Under the pieces are notes generated by a model. The model saw nothing but the letters and a program-made list of their open reading frames with translations, made no database searches and had not been told where the DNA came from. Shown here one piece after another: positions 41,332 to 49,610 of a DNA stretch of 64,000 bases. The stretch's first letter is position 1. Each line of letters opens with the position of its first letter. This DNA is from Streptomyces sp. WMMC500 (GTDB lineage Bacteria; Actinomycetota; Actinomycetes; Streptomycetales; Streptomycetaceae), in contig NZ_CP114905.1 of NCBI RefSeq assembly GCF_027497195.1, forward strand, positions 3,210,001 to 3,274,000, written 5' to 3'. Position numbers and translations under genes: made by a program.

Positions 41332-42624
41332 ATGGAAGCGCTCGCCGAGCTGGCAAAGCTGGCGGAAGAACGTATCGACCACCGCTTCAAGGGCCTGCCG
41401 CCCGACGCGGCCGGCCTGACCGCCGGCGAGCTGGCCGCCGAGCGCCGGTCGCTGTTCACCGGCGGCTTCTCCACCCCGGTGCTCGCGCTCTCCGCGCCCG
41501 CGCTGGCGCACAACCTCGACGCGCTCGCCCGCTTCACCGCCGCCCACGGGCTGGCCTTCGCGCCGCACGGCAAGACGACGATGGCCCCGCAGCTCTTCGC
41601 CCGCCAGCTCGACCGGGGCGCCTGGGGCATCACGGTCGCGGTGCCCCACCAGGCGCGGGTCGCGCGGGCGTTCGGCGTCCGGCGGATCTTCCTCGCCAAC
41701 GAGCTGGTCGACGCCGCCGCGCTGCGCTGGCTCGCCGCCGAGCTGGCCGCGGACCCGGACTTCCGGCTCGTCTGCTACGTCGACTCGGTGCGCGGCGTCG
41801 AGCTGATGGACGCCGCGCTGCGGACGGCCGGGGCCACGCGCCCGGTCGAGGTCACCGTCGAGCTGGGCGGCGGCCCCGACGCGCGCACCGGCGCCCGTAC
41901 GGACGCCGAGTGCCGGGCGGTCGCCGACGCGGCGGCGCGGGCACGGACGCTGCGGCTGGTGGGGGTCGCCGGCTACGAGGCGGAGGCGCCGGGCGCGGAC
42001 CCCGCGGTGGTACGGGGCTGGATGCGGCGGCTGCTGGCGCTCGCGGCGGAGTTCGACGCCGCGGGCCTCTTCGCGGACGCCGACGAGATCGTGGTCAGCG
42101 CCGGGGGCAGCGCGTGGTTCGACGCCGTCGCCGACGGCTTCGCGGCCTCCCCCGAGCTGTCGCGCCCGGTGCTCAGGCTGCTGCGCTCGGGGGCGTACGT
42201 CAGCCACGACGACGGGCACTACAGCCGGGTGACGCCGTTCAACCGGGTGCCCGGCGAGGGATCGCTGACGCCGGCGTTCCGGCTGTGGACGCAGGTGGTC
42301 TCGCGGCCGGAGCCGGGGCAGGCGTTCCTCAACGCCGGCAAGCGGGACGCCGCGTACGACCTGGACCTGCCGGTGCCGGTGGCGGTCCGCGGGAACGGCG
42401 GGGCGGGCCCGGAGCGGGCGGCCACGGGGATCACGGTACGCAAGCTCTCTGACCAGCACGCCTGGCTCGACGTGGCGGAGAACGCCGAAGGGGGCGGCCC
42501 GGAGGTCGGCGACTGGGTGGCGCTGGCGCTCTCCCACCCGTGCACGATCTTCGACAAGTGGCAGCTCATCCCGCTGGTCGAGGAGGACGGTACGGTCACG
42601 GAGTACGTACGGACATTCTTCTGA
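41332..42624 (+). CDS. PLP-dependent D-amino-acid deaminase (D-threonine aldolase/D-serine dehydratase fold)
   Basis: A 430-residue fold-type III PLP enzyme with an alanine-racemase-like N-terminal barrel. The PLP lysine is Lys81 in FAPHGKTTM. A C-terminal D-serine-dehydratase-like domain holds the probable zinc ligands in SHPCTIFDKW, and VSAGGSAWFDAV lines the phosphate site. Likely reactions are deamination of D-serine or related D-amino acids to 2-oxo acids, with an enamine/imine intermediate. GGAGGG lies 5-6 nt before the ATG at 41332. The gene heads a two-gene operon with an N-acyl-D-amino-acid deacylase. Confidence 0.85.
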   Translation: MEALAELAKLAEERIDHRFKGLPPDAAGLTAGELAAERRSLFTGGFSTPVLALSAPALAHNLDALARFTAAHGLAFAPHGKTTMAPQLFARQLDRGAWGITVAVPHQARVARAFGVRRIFLANELVDAAALRWLAAELAADPDFRLVCYVDSVRGVELMDAALRTAGATRPVEVTVELGGGPDARTGARTDAECRAVADAAARARTLRLVGVAGYEAEAPGADPAVVRGWMRRLLALAAEFDAAGLFADADEIVVSAGGSAWFDAVADGFAASPELSRPVLRLLRSGAYVSHDDGHYSRVTPFNRVPGEGSLTPAFRLWTQVVSRPEPGQAFLNAGKRDAAYDLDLPVPVAVRGNGGAGPERAATGITVRKLSDQHAWLDVAENAEGGGPEVGDWVALALSHPCTIFDKWQLIPLVEEDGTVTEYVRTFF

Positions 42625-42646
42625 GCGGCAGCGGGGGGCGGCAGGC

Positions 42647-44251
42647 ATGGAGCTGGTGATCCGGGGCGCCCTCGTCGTGGACGGCTCGGGGGCGCCCGGA
42701 CACCGCGCCGACGTCGGGCTGGCCGGCGGCCGGATCGCGGCGGTCGGCACGGCGACCGGGCCCCGGCTGACCGGCCGGGCCGTCCTCGACGCCGACGGCC
42801 TGGTCCTCGCCCCCGGTTTCATCGACATGCACGCCCACTCCGACCTCGCCCTGCTGCGCGACCCCGCGCACACCGCCAAGGCCGCGCAGGGCGTGACGCT
42901 GGAGGTCATCGGCCAGGACGGGCTGTCGTACGCGCCCGTCGACGACCGCACCCTCGGCGAGCTGCGCCGGCAGATCGCCGGCTGGAACGGCGGCGAGCCC
43001 GGAGACGACAGGGTCGCGTTCGACTGGCGCACGGTCGGCGAGTACCTCGACCGCCTCGACCGCGGCCCCGACGGCCCCAGCAGCCCTGGGCTGGCCGTCA
43101 ACGCCGCGTACCTCGTGCCGCAGGGCACGGTGCGTGCGCTGGCCCTGGGCTGGGAGGACCGGCCGGCCAAGGACGACGAGCTGGCGCACATGAAGCGGCT
43201 CGTCGCCGAGGGTCTGGAGCAGGGCGCGGTGGGGATGTCGTCGGGGCTGACGTACACGCCGGGGATGTACGCGCCGACCGCCGAGCTGACGGAGCTGTGC
43301 CGGGTCGTCGCGGCGTACGGCGGCTACTACTGCCCGCACCACCGCTCGTACGGCGCCGGCGCCCTCGGCGCGTATGCCGAGATGCTCGGCCTCGCCCGCG
43401 ACGCGGGCTGCGCGCTGCACCTCGCGCACGCCACCCTGAACTTCGACGTCAACGCCGGCCGCGCCGCCGAGCTGACCGCCCTGCTGGACCGGGCGCTGGC
43501 CGAGGGGGTGGACGTCTCGCTGGACACGTACCCCTACCTGGCCGGCTGCACCACGCTGGCCGCGCTGCTGCCGAGCTGGGCGGCGGCCGGCGGCCCGGTG
43601 GCGACGCTGGCGCGGCTGCGGGACGCGGACGCCGCGGCACGGATCCGGCACGCGCTGGACGTCGAGGGCTCCGACGGGTCGCACGGGGTGCCGATGGAAT
43701 GGTCGACGATCGAGGTCTCGGGCGTGGGCGACCCCGCGCTCGGGCACTGGGTCGGCCGGCGGCTGCCGGACTTCGACGCCGCCCGCAGGCTGCTGCTGGA
43801 CGACCGGCTGGCGACGACGATCCTGCAGCACGTCGGTCACGAGGAGAACGTCCGGGCGATCATGGCCCACCCCGCGCACACGGGCGGCAGCGACGGCATC
43901 CTGCACGGCGCGAAGCCGCACCCGCGGGCGTACGGCACCTTCCCGCACTACCTCGGGCGCTACGTGCGCGAGCTGGGCGTGCTGAGCCTGGAGGAGTGCG
44001 TCCACCACCTCACCGCCCGCCCGGCGGCCCGGCTGCGGCTGGCGGACCGCGGTCTTGTGCGGGAGGGCTACGTGGCGGACCTGGTGCTGTTCGACCCGGC
44101 GACGGTGGCGGCGGGGGCGACGTACGAGGAGCCGCGGCGCGGTCCGGTGGGGGTGCCGTACGTGCTGGTGGGCGGGGAGTTCGTCATCCGGGAGGGTCGG
44201 CGGACCGCGGCGGTGCCGGGGCGGACGGTCCGGGGGCGCGGTCGGCGGTGA
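42647..44251 (+). CDS. N-acyl-D-amino-acid deacylase (amidohydrolase)
   Basis: A 534-residue amidohydrolase of the D-aminoacylase family. The metal-binding start of the barrel is DMHAHSDLALLRDP. Further motifs are VTLEVIGQDGLSYAP, SSGLTYTPGMYAP, CPHHRSY and the late GILHGAKPHPRAYGTFPHYL typical of the family. It would release free D-amino acids from N-acyl forms or D-amino-acid peptides for the upstream deaminase. It lies 22 bp after the deaminase stop. Its 3' end overlaps the convergent KAP gene by 68 bp. Confidence 0.9.
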   Translation: MELVIRGALVVDGSGAPGHRADVGLAGGRIAAVGTATGPRLTGRAVLDADGLVLAPGFIDMHAHSDLALLRDPAHTAKAAQGVTLEVIGQDGLSYAPVDDRTLGELRRQIAGWNGGEPGDDRVAFDWRTVGEYLDRLDRGPDGPSSPGLAVNAAYLVPQGTVRALALGWEDRPAKDDELAHMKRLVAEGLEQGAVGMSSGLTYTPGMYAPTAELTELCRVVAAYGGYYCPHHRSYGAGALGAYAEMLGLARDAGCALHLAHATLNFDVNAGRAAELTALLDRALAEGVDVSLDTYPYLAGCTTLAALLPSWAAAGGPVATLARLRDADAAARIRHALDVEGSDGSHGVPMEWSTIEVSGVGDPALGHWVGRRLPDFDAARRLLLDDRLATTILQHVGHEENVRAIMAHPAHTGGSDGILHGAKPHPRAYGTFPHYLGRYVRELGVLSLEECVHHLTARPAARLRLADRGLVREGYVADLVLFDPATVAAGATYEEPRRGPVGVPYVLVGGEFVIREGRRTAAVPGRTVRGRGRR

Positions 44252-46265
44252 GGGCCGTGGCGGCCGCCATGACGCGGACCAGCAGCGCGTCTCCACTGTT
44301 GACGACGTAGGCACCCAGCTTGGCCGCGGCGTCCCGGCGCTCGGGGGTGATCCGGCTGGAGAAGAACACGGCGCGTCCCGTGTACGTCCCCGAGGCGCGC
44401 CAGGACCGCAGGTCGCCCAGTCCCGCAGTCTGGTCGGTGCCGCGGGTGATGTCGGAGATCAGCAGGTCGAACCGGCCGACGGCCATCGCCCGCTCGGCCT
44501 CCTCGCGGCTGCGCACGGTGGTGACCCCGGCGCCCTCGCTGCGCAGCCGGTGGACGAAGGAGGTGTTGTTCTCAGGATGGTCGTCGACCCACAGGATCCG
44601 CATGCCCACCAGCGCGAGCGAGGACGGTTGCGGGGCGGCGCCGGTCTCCCACGGGGGCGCAGAGGAGACGGGGACGGGGTGGGACGGCGAGGGCTGGGAC
44701 GGGGCCTGCGCAGGGGGCGACAGCCGGGCCGGGGACGGCGGACGGTACGGCTGGCTCTGGGCCGGCGTGGCGGGCTCCGGGAACGGCGCCGGACGCGCGT
44801 CCGGCACGGGCACCCCGTACGGAGGGGTCGTCACCGGCGGTTGCGTATAGCTCGGCGGCTGCGCATAGCTCGGCGCCTCCAGCGCCGCCGGCGCCCCCTC
44901 GCGCAGCAGCACCAGCAGCCGCTCCGCGTCCGGCAGCGCGAGCAGGTCCGCCAGCAAGGACGTGAACCCCGGGTCGTCCGCATGCTCGGGAAAGCCGATG
45001 GGCAGCCGCCGCTCCAGTTGCTCCAGCGCCTGCGCCCCGTCCTGCTCCGGCATCGGCGCGGACAGGTCGTACTCCTCGAAGAAGCCGCCGATCTCCGTGA
45101 ACGTGGCGAGCTCGGGCGCCGCCACCTCCGGCGTACCCGGCGGCACCGGCGACAGCAGCCTGCGGCGTACCCGGCGGTACGTCGTGAACTCCTGGACCAC
45201 GTCACCGCCCGGGGCGCCGGCCGCACCCGTCATCATCCGGTAGAACTCCGGATAGAAGTACTGCAGCAGCAGCGTCCTGATGACCGACTCGGGCGGGAAG
45301 CCGGACCACACCGGGTTCAGGGTGGCCTCCAGGACGAAGCCGTTCACCAGCCGCTTGATCCGCCGCGGATTCCGCCCCGACCGCTCGACGAGCAGCTTCT
45401 TCAGCTCCTCGTCGAGGATGCCCTGGATGCCGGCGGCGCCCGCGCACCACTCGACGTACCGGCCGACGCCCTTGCTGTCCGCGATCGGAATGCGGTAGCT
45501 GGTCTGGAAGATCTTCTCCATGAAGGCCGACCCCGCCGGCGACAGGTCGCGCAGCAGCCCGCTGGGGCCGAGCGCGGAGCGGTCGCAGCCGACGACGAAG
45601 ACGAGGCCGGGCACGTCGAGGTAGACCTTCAGGGCCTCGCAGACGGCGAGGACCGTCTCCTCCGAGCAGCGGTCGAGGTCGTCGATGAAGACCACCAGCA
45701 GCCGCCGCGGCGCGTTCGCGGCCCACTCCCGGGCCATGCGCTCGATGTCCTCGCGCATCCCGTTGCGCGCCTCGGGCCCCGCGTCCCAGCTCGTCCACAG
45801 CTCGTCGACGAGCCCGGCCGCGCCGACCGCCCCGCCGAGCGCCGTGGTCACGGCGCGTACGCCCCGCACCACCGCGCGTCCCCGGGAGACGCGCGCCAGC
45901 GCGCGCTTGAGCGTGCGCCGCTCGAAGCGTACGAGCACCGACTTGACCAGCCCTTCGAGGGCGTCGGCGCCGGTGGAGGTCCAGGCGTTGTACCAGACCG
46001 TCTCCACCTCCGGCTGGGCCTGCAGCCTGGCGTCGACCAGCCGCATCAGGCTGGACTTGCCCATCCCCCAGCCGGCGTCGACGGCGAGCGTGAACGGCGT
46101 CGAGGCGCGGGAGGCGTACAGCAGCCGGGCGAGCTGCGCGGCGGCCAGGCCGGTGCCGAGAATGTCGTCGCGGGGCACGGCCACGGGCTCGTCGTTGACG
46201 AGCGCGAGCGTGCGGCCGCCGAGGGAGGCGAACGTCGGTGCGCCGAGGGGAGGTTGGGCCGCCAT
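44184..46265 (-). CDS. KAP P-loop NTPase fused to a receiver-like domain
   Basis: A 693-residue, stand-alone fusion. Residues 35-420 are a KAP-type P-loop NTPase: Walker A GWGMGKSS (65-72), Walker B LLVVFIDDLDRC (189-200) and the NPRRIKRLVNGF motif (299-310); a weakly hydrophobic stretch (about 131-152) may replace the usual membrane insertion. Residues 465-550 are a Pro/Ser/Gln linker. Residues 555-672 resemble a response-regulator receiver (MRILWVDDHPENN; acceptor-like Asp605 in DLLISDI; FFSSR), but the late conserved Lys appears replaced (VVNSGD). KAP proteins occur in defence and membrane systems; the function here is unknown. The ATG lies 6 nt after CACAAT, so it is probably leaderless. 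Confidence 0.85.
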   Translation of the reverse strand: MAAQPPLGAPTFASLGGRTLALVNDEPVAVPRDDILGTGLAAAQLARLLYASRASTPFTLAVDAGWGMGKSSLMRLVDARLQAQPEVETVWYNAWTSTGADALEGLVKSVLVRFERRTLKRALARVSRGRAVVRGVRAVTTALGGAVGAAGLVDELWTSWDAGPEARNGMREDIERMAREWAANAPRRLLVVFIDDLDRCSEETVLAVCEALKVYLDVPGLVFVVGCDRSALGPSGLLRDLSPAGSAFMEKIFQTSYRIPIADSKGVGRYVEWCAGAAGIQGILDEELKKLLVERSGRNPRRIKRLVNGFVLEATLNPVWSGFPPESVIRTLLLQYFYPEFYRMMTGAAGAPGGDVVQEFTTYRRVRRRLLSPVPPGTPEVAAPELATFTEIGGFFEEYDLSAPMPEQDGAQALEQLERRLPIGFPEHADDPGFTSLLADLLALPDAERLLVLLREGAPAALEAPSYAQPPSYTQPPVTTPPYGVPVPDARPAPFPEPATPAQSQPYRPPSPARLSPPAQAPSQPSPSHPVPVSSAPPWETGAAPQPSSLALVGMRILWVDDHPENNTSFVHRLRSEGAGVTTVRSREEAERAMAVGRFDLLISDITRGTDQTAGLGDLRSWRASGTYTGRAVFFSSRITPERRDAAAKLGAYVVNSGDALLVRVMAAATALTADRAPGPSAPAPPRSADPPG

Positions 46266-46271
46266 CGGGGC

Positions 46272-46277
46272 ATTGTG
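46272..46277 (-). promoter_or_regulatory. -10 box of a likely leaderless KAP-receiver promoter
   Basis: On the minus strand CACAAT ends 6 nt before the ATG at 46265. It deviates from TANNNT at the first base. It supports the chosen start, which has no ribosome binding site. Confidence 0.4.
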
Positions 46278-46372
46278 GCAGGTACGGGCGGGGTCGGGAG
46301 GCCGATCGGGCATGTGACCGGGCTCGCACATCAGGGGCCGGTTATCCGGAGGCGGCACCCGGGGACGGCCCG

Positions 46373-46378
46373 TACAGT
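46373..46378 (+). promoter_or_regulatory. -10 box of a likely leaderless aminotransferase promoter
   Basis: TACAGT fits TANNNT and ends 6 nt before the ATG at 46385. The 119-bp spacer therefore seems to hold two divergent leaderless promoters. Confidence 0.5.
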
Positions 46379-46384
46379 GGCCGC

Positions 46385-47596
46385 ATGCAGGTGATCCAGT
46401 CAACGAAGCTCGCCAACGTCTGCTACGACATCCGGGGCCCCGTGCTCGAAGAGGCGATGCGGCGCGAGGCGGCAGGTCACCAGATCCTCAAGCTCAACAT
46501 CGGCAACCCGGCCCCGTTCGGCTTCGAGTGCCCGCCGGAGATCCTGGAGGACCTCCTCCGGACGGCCGGCAGCGCCCACGGGTACGGCGACTCCAAGGGC
46601 ATCCTGCCCGCGCGCCGCGCCGTGATGCAGCACTACCAGACCAAGGGCATCGACCTCGACGTCGAGGACGTCTTCCTCGGCAACGGCGTGTCCGAGCTGA
46701 TCCAGATGTCCATGCAGGCCCTCCTCAACGACGGCGACGAGGTCCTGATCCCGGCCCCGGACTACCCGCTGTGGACGGCCTCGGTCTCCCTGGCCGGCGG
46801 CACCCCGGTGCACTACCGCTGCGACGAGCAGGCCGACTGGATGCCCGACCTCGACGACATCGAGCGCCGCATCACGGACCGCACCCGCGCGCTGGTCGTC
46901 ATCAACCCGAACAACCCCACCGGCGCCGTCTACGACGCGGAGCTGATGCGGGGCCTCGCCGACATCGCCCGCCGCCACGGCCTGGTCCTGTGCTCCGACG
47001 AGATCTACGACAAGATCCTCTACGACGACGCCGCCCACGCCCCCACCGCCACCTACGCCCCCGACCTGCTGGTCCTCACCTTCAACGGCCTCTCCAAGGC
47101 GTACCGCGTGGCCGGCTACCGCAGCGGCTGGCTGGCCGTCTGCGGCCCGAAGAAGGACGCCCGCAGCTACCTGGAGGGCCTGACGATCCTGGCGAACATG
47201 CGCCTGTGCGCCAACGTCCCCGCCCAGCACGTCGTCGCCACCGCCCTCGGCGGCCGTCAGTCGATCAAGGACCTGGTCCTCCCGGGCGGCCGGCTCCTCG
47301 TGCAGCGCGACACGGCGTACGAGCTGCTCACCCAGATCCCGGGCGTGACCTGCGTCAAGCCCAAGGGCGCCCTCTACGCCTTCCCCCGCATGGACCCCAA
47401 GGTCCACAAGATCAAGGACGACGCCCGCTTCGTCCTCGACCTCCTGCGCGCGGAGAACATCCTCCTGGTCCAGGGCACCGGCTTCAACTGGCCCCGCCCG
47501 GACCATTTCCGCATCGTCACGCTCCTCGAAAAGGACGGCCTGACGGACGCGATCACCCGCATCGGCACCTTCCTGGACGGCTACCGCCAGCGGTAG
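46385..47596 (+). CDS. Alanine-type PLP aminotransferase
   Basis: A 403-residue fold-type I aminotransferase resembling E. coli AlaA, which makes alanine from pyruvate and glutamate. Visible elements: KLNIGNPAPFGFECPPEI, HGYGDSKGILPARRAVMQHY, PAPDYPLWTASVSLAGG, the NPNNPTGAVYDAELM loop, SDEIYDKILYDD, and the PLP lysine Lys238 in FNGLSKAYRVAGYRSGW. The final arginine segment HFRIVTLL is present. No mutated key residue was seen. It is divergent from the KAP gene and ends 12 bp before a convergent lipoprotein gene. Confidence 0.9.
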   Translation: MQVIQSTKLANVCYDIRGPVLEEAMRREAAGHQILKLNIGNPAPFGFECPPEILEDLLRTAGSAHGYGDSKGILPARRAVMQHYQTKGIDLDVEDVFLGNGVSELIQMSMQALLNDGDEVLIPAPDYPLWTASVSLAGGTPVHYRCDEQADWMPDLDDIERRITDRTRALVVINPNNPTGAVYDAELMRGLADIARRHGLVLCSDEIYDKILYDDAAHAPTATYAPDLLVLTFNGLSKAYRVAGYRSGWLAVCGPKKDARSYLEGLTILANMRLCANVPAQHVVATALGGRQSIKDLVLPGGRLLVQRDTAYELLTQIPGVTCVKPKGALYAFPRMDPKVHKIKDDARFVLDLLRAENILLVQGTGFNWPRPDHFRIVTLLEKDGLTDAITRIGTFLDGYRQR

Positions 47597-47608
47597 GGCA
47601 TGCGCGGC

Positions 47609-48193
47609 TCACGGCCGGTACAGGGACTGCAGCCTGGTCACCCGGCCCTCGCCGTCGAAGCTCAGGTCGTAGCCGACGCCTGCGGAGAGGTCGGGCTCCA
47701 GGCCGTTCAGCAGGGTGACGAACTCGGTCTGGGAGAACGGCAGCGGCTCGCCCCGGCTGACGCCGGAGGCGTCGTCGCCACGGACCGGGACAGTCAGCAG
47801 CACCCGGGCGTCCTCGGCCAGGGTCACGGTGGTGAAGGACCCGGTGCCGGGGACGATCTCCCACGTGTCGAACCGGGTGTTGACCTCCTTCCGGGCGGGC
47901 CGCACCGACAGACGGGTCAGTCCGCCCTCGGTCCAGCCCCGGTCGACGGTGACGAACTGCTTGGTGCCGGCCCACGGGTCCGCAGCCGTCGACACCCGCG
48001 GGTCCGGCGCCTCCCCGCCCCCGTCGGACGCGGCGGCCGGCTCGGGGCTCGCGGCCGGCGCGGTGTCCGTCGCCGCGACCGCGACGGGATCCGAGGGCTG
48101 CCCGCCCTCCTCGCCGCAGCCGGTCAGGACGAAGGTGCCGAAGGCGACGGCGGTGAGCAGGGGCAGGGCGGCCCGGCGGCGTGCGGCAGACAT
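47609..48193 (-). CDS. Putative lipoprotein
   Basis: A 194-residue lipoprotein. A signal peptide with twin Arg region and lipobox VLTGC (Cys26) precedes an Ala/Pro/Asp linker and a C-terminal domain (about 75-194) ending LSFDGEGRVTRLQSLYRP. Its last strand pattern (D-EGRV-L) resembles the C-terminus of the neighbouring membrane protein at 48303 (YDAEGRVRSLREAFW), so the two may share a domain. No named family is recognised. Confidence 0.7.
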   Translation of the reverse strand: MSAARRRAALPLLTAVAFGTFVLTGCGEEGGQPSDPVAVAATDTAPAASPEPAAASDGGGEAPDPRVSTAADPWAGTKQFVTVDRGWTEGGLTRLSVRPARKEVNTRFDTWEIVPGTGSFTTVTLAEDARVLLTVPVRGDDASGVSRGEPLPFSQTEFVTLLNGLEPDLSAGVGYDLSFDGEGRVTRLQSLYRP

Positions 48194-48302
48194 GGTCAGC
48201 GTTCTCCTGGAAGCCGGTGTGGTCGGGTTACAGTGTCTCTACGCCGCAGACCTCCCCCGGGTTGCGTACCCGCCCGGAGTTTTTTCCGGCCGCCGCCGCG
48301 CC

Positions 48303-48902
48303 TCACTCGACGGTCAGCCAGAACGCCTCCCGCAGCGACCGGACCCGGCCCTCAGCGTCGTAGTCGAGGGCGAACGCCCACCGTGGCCCGCCACGCAGCC
48401 GGTCCACCAGCTCCCCCAGCGGCACGTCCCCCGGCTCCCCGCCGGCCAGTTCGTCCACCTCGACCGGGGTCTGCGGCGGCAGGGTCACCCGGTGCACCAT
48501 TCCGGTGGGTACAGCCGTTCCCCGCTCGGCGCGCAGCCGCTCCACGGTGACCTCGACCGCGCCCCCGCGCACCGCCGCGTCGTACACGTAGCCGATCTCG
48601 CGGGCGTACTCCTCCCCCCGGGCCGGCGTCGGGGGTACGAAAACGGAGGCGCTCCGCGACGGCGCCGGCTCCGCGGCGGCCGGTCCCGGCTCCTCGCCGG
48701 ACCCGGCCCGGACCAGCGACAGCCCTCCCACGGCGACGGCGGCGGCCAGCAGCACACCGCCCGACATCCGCGCCGCACGCTTCCGCCGCCGGCGCCGGTC
48801 GCCGCGCGCGCGGATCTGGTCCGCGGCCGGCGGCACGGCGAACCGCCGGCCCTCGTCGGCCAGGCCGGCGAGCTGCTCGTCCAGCCCGGTCCCGTCAGCC
48901 AC
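48303..48902 (-). CDS. Single-pass membrane protein coupled to an ECF sigma factor
   Basis: A 199-residue protein: a cytoplasmic N-terminus (about 1-50, GLDEQLAGLADEGRRFAVPP and an Arg/Lys stretch), one TM (SGGVLLAAAVAVGGLSLV) and an extracytoplasmic domain with LRGGPRWAFALDYDAEGRV at its end. Its GTG start overlaps the sigma factor stop by 8 bp with GGAGG about 7 nt upstream, so it is translationally coupled. By position and topology it could be an anti-sigma factor, but I see no zinc-binding HxxxCxxC motif, so this is an inference. Confidence 0.75.
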   Translation of the reverse strand: MADGTGLDEQLAGLADEGRRFAVPPAADQIRARGDRRRRRKRAARMSGGVLLAAAVAVGGLSLVRAGSGEEPGPAAAEPAPSRSASVFVPPTPARGEEYAREIGYVYDAAVRGGAVEVTVERLRAERGTAVPTGMVHRVTLPPQTPVEVDELAGGEPGDVPLGELVDRLRGGPRWAFALDYDAEGRVRSLREAFWLTVE

Positions 48903-49443
48903 GCTCCACCTCCGCAACCCGGTCCGCCCGGTCCGCTTCGTCCGCAACCCGGCCGACCCGCGGATCCAGCTCCGTGTCGGCCAGGATCCGCGCCAGCGCG
49001 GCCCGTCCGCGGCTCAGACGTGCCTTGACCGTGCCGACGGCGCAGTTGGTCTCCACCGCCACCTGTTTCACCTCCAGGTCGCACAGGTGGTGGAGCACGA
49101 TGGCCCGCCGCTGCGCCGCGGGGATCTGCCGCAACGCCTGCACCAGCAGCACATGGTGGGTGTCCGGCGGCGGTACGTCCGCGGGCGGGCCCTGGCGTCG
49201 CGCGAAGGTGAGCGCGGTGCGCACCCGCCGCCACCGGCTGACCGCCAGCCGCCAGGCCACGGTACGCACCCACGCCTCGGGAGCGCCGTCCTTGTCCAGT
49301 TGGGCCCGGTGCTCCCAGGCGCGTACGAAGGCCTCCTGGACCACGTCCTGCGCCTCGGCACGGTCGCCGGTCATGGCGTACAACTGGCCGATGAGCCGCC
49401 CCACGCTCGCGGCGTAGAAGGCATCGAACGTCTGCTCGTCCAT
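48895..49443 (-). CDS. ECF-type RNA polymerase sigma factor (SigE-like family)
   Basis: A 182-residue extracytoplasmic-function sigma factor. Region 2 covers about 5-70 ([36 protein letters not shown], and [16 protein letters not shown]). Region 4 covers about 105-160 ([20 protein letters not shown] and [18 protein letters not shown]). The ATG at 49443 is the family-like start; an ATG about ten codons upstream is an alternative. It is overlapped by a membrane protein gene that may control it. Confidence 0.88.
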   Translation of the reverse strand: MDEQTFDAFYAASVGRLIGQLYAMTGDRAEAQDVVQEAFVRAWEHRAQLDKDGAPEAWVRTVAWRLAVSRWRRVRTALTFARRQGPPADVPPPDTHHVLLVQALRQIPAAQRRAIVLHHLCDLEVKQVAVETNCAVGTVKARLSRGRAALARILADTELDPRVGRVADEADRADRVAEVERG

Positions 49444-49610
49444 CCCCCGCCACAGCTCCCGCCGGCCACACATCCGTTCAACCGTGCGAACGATGCCACC
49501 CGGCAGGCCCGGGGAGCAAGGACGGTGCCGCCCGGCGGGGTTTGGCCGAACGGCGCGGCGTCCGCGCGGGCCCCGCCGCGGGGTACGGGCGTTGTGAGAG
49601 GCTGGGTCGC

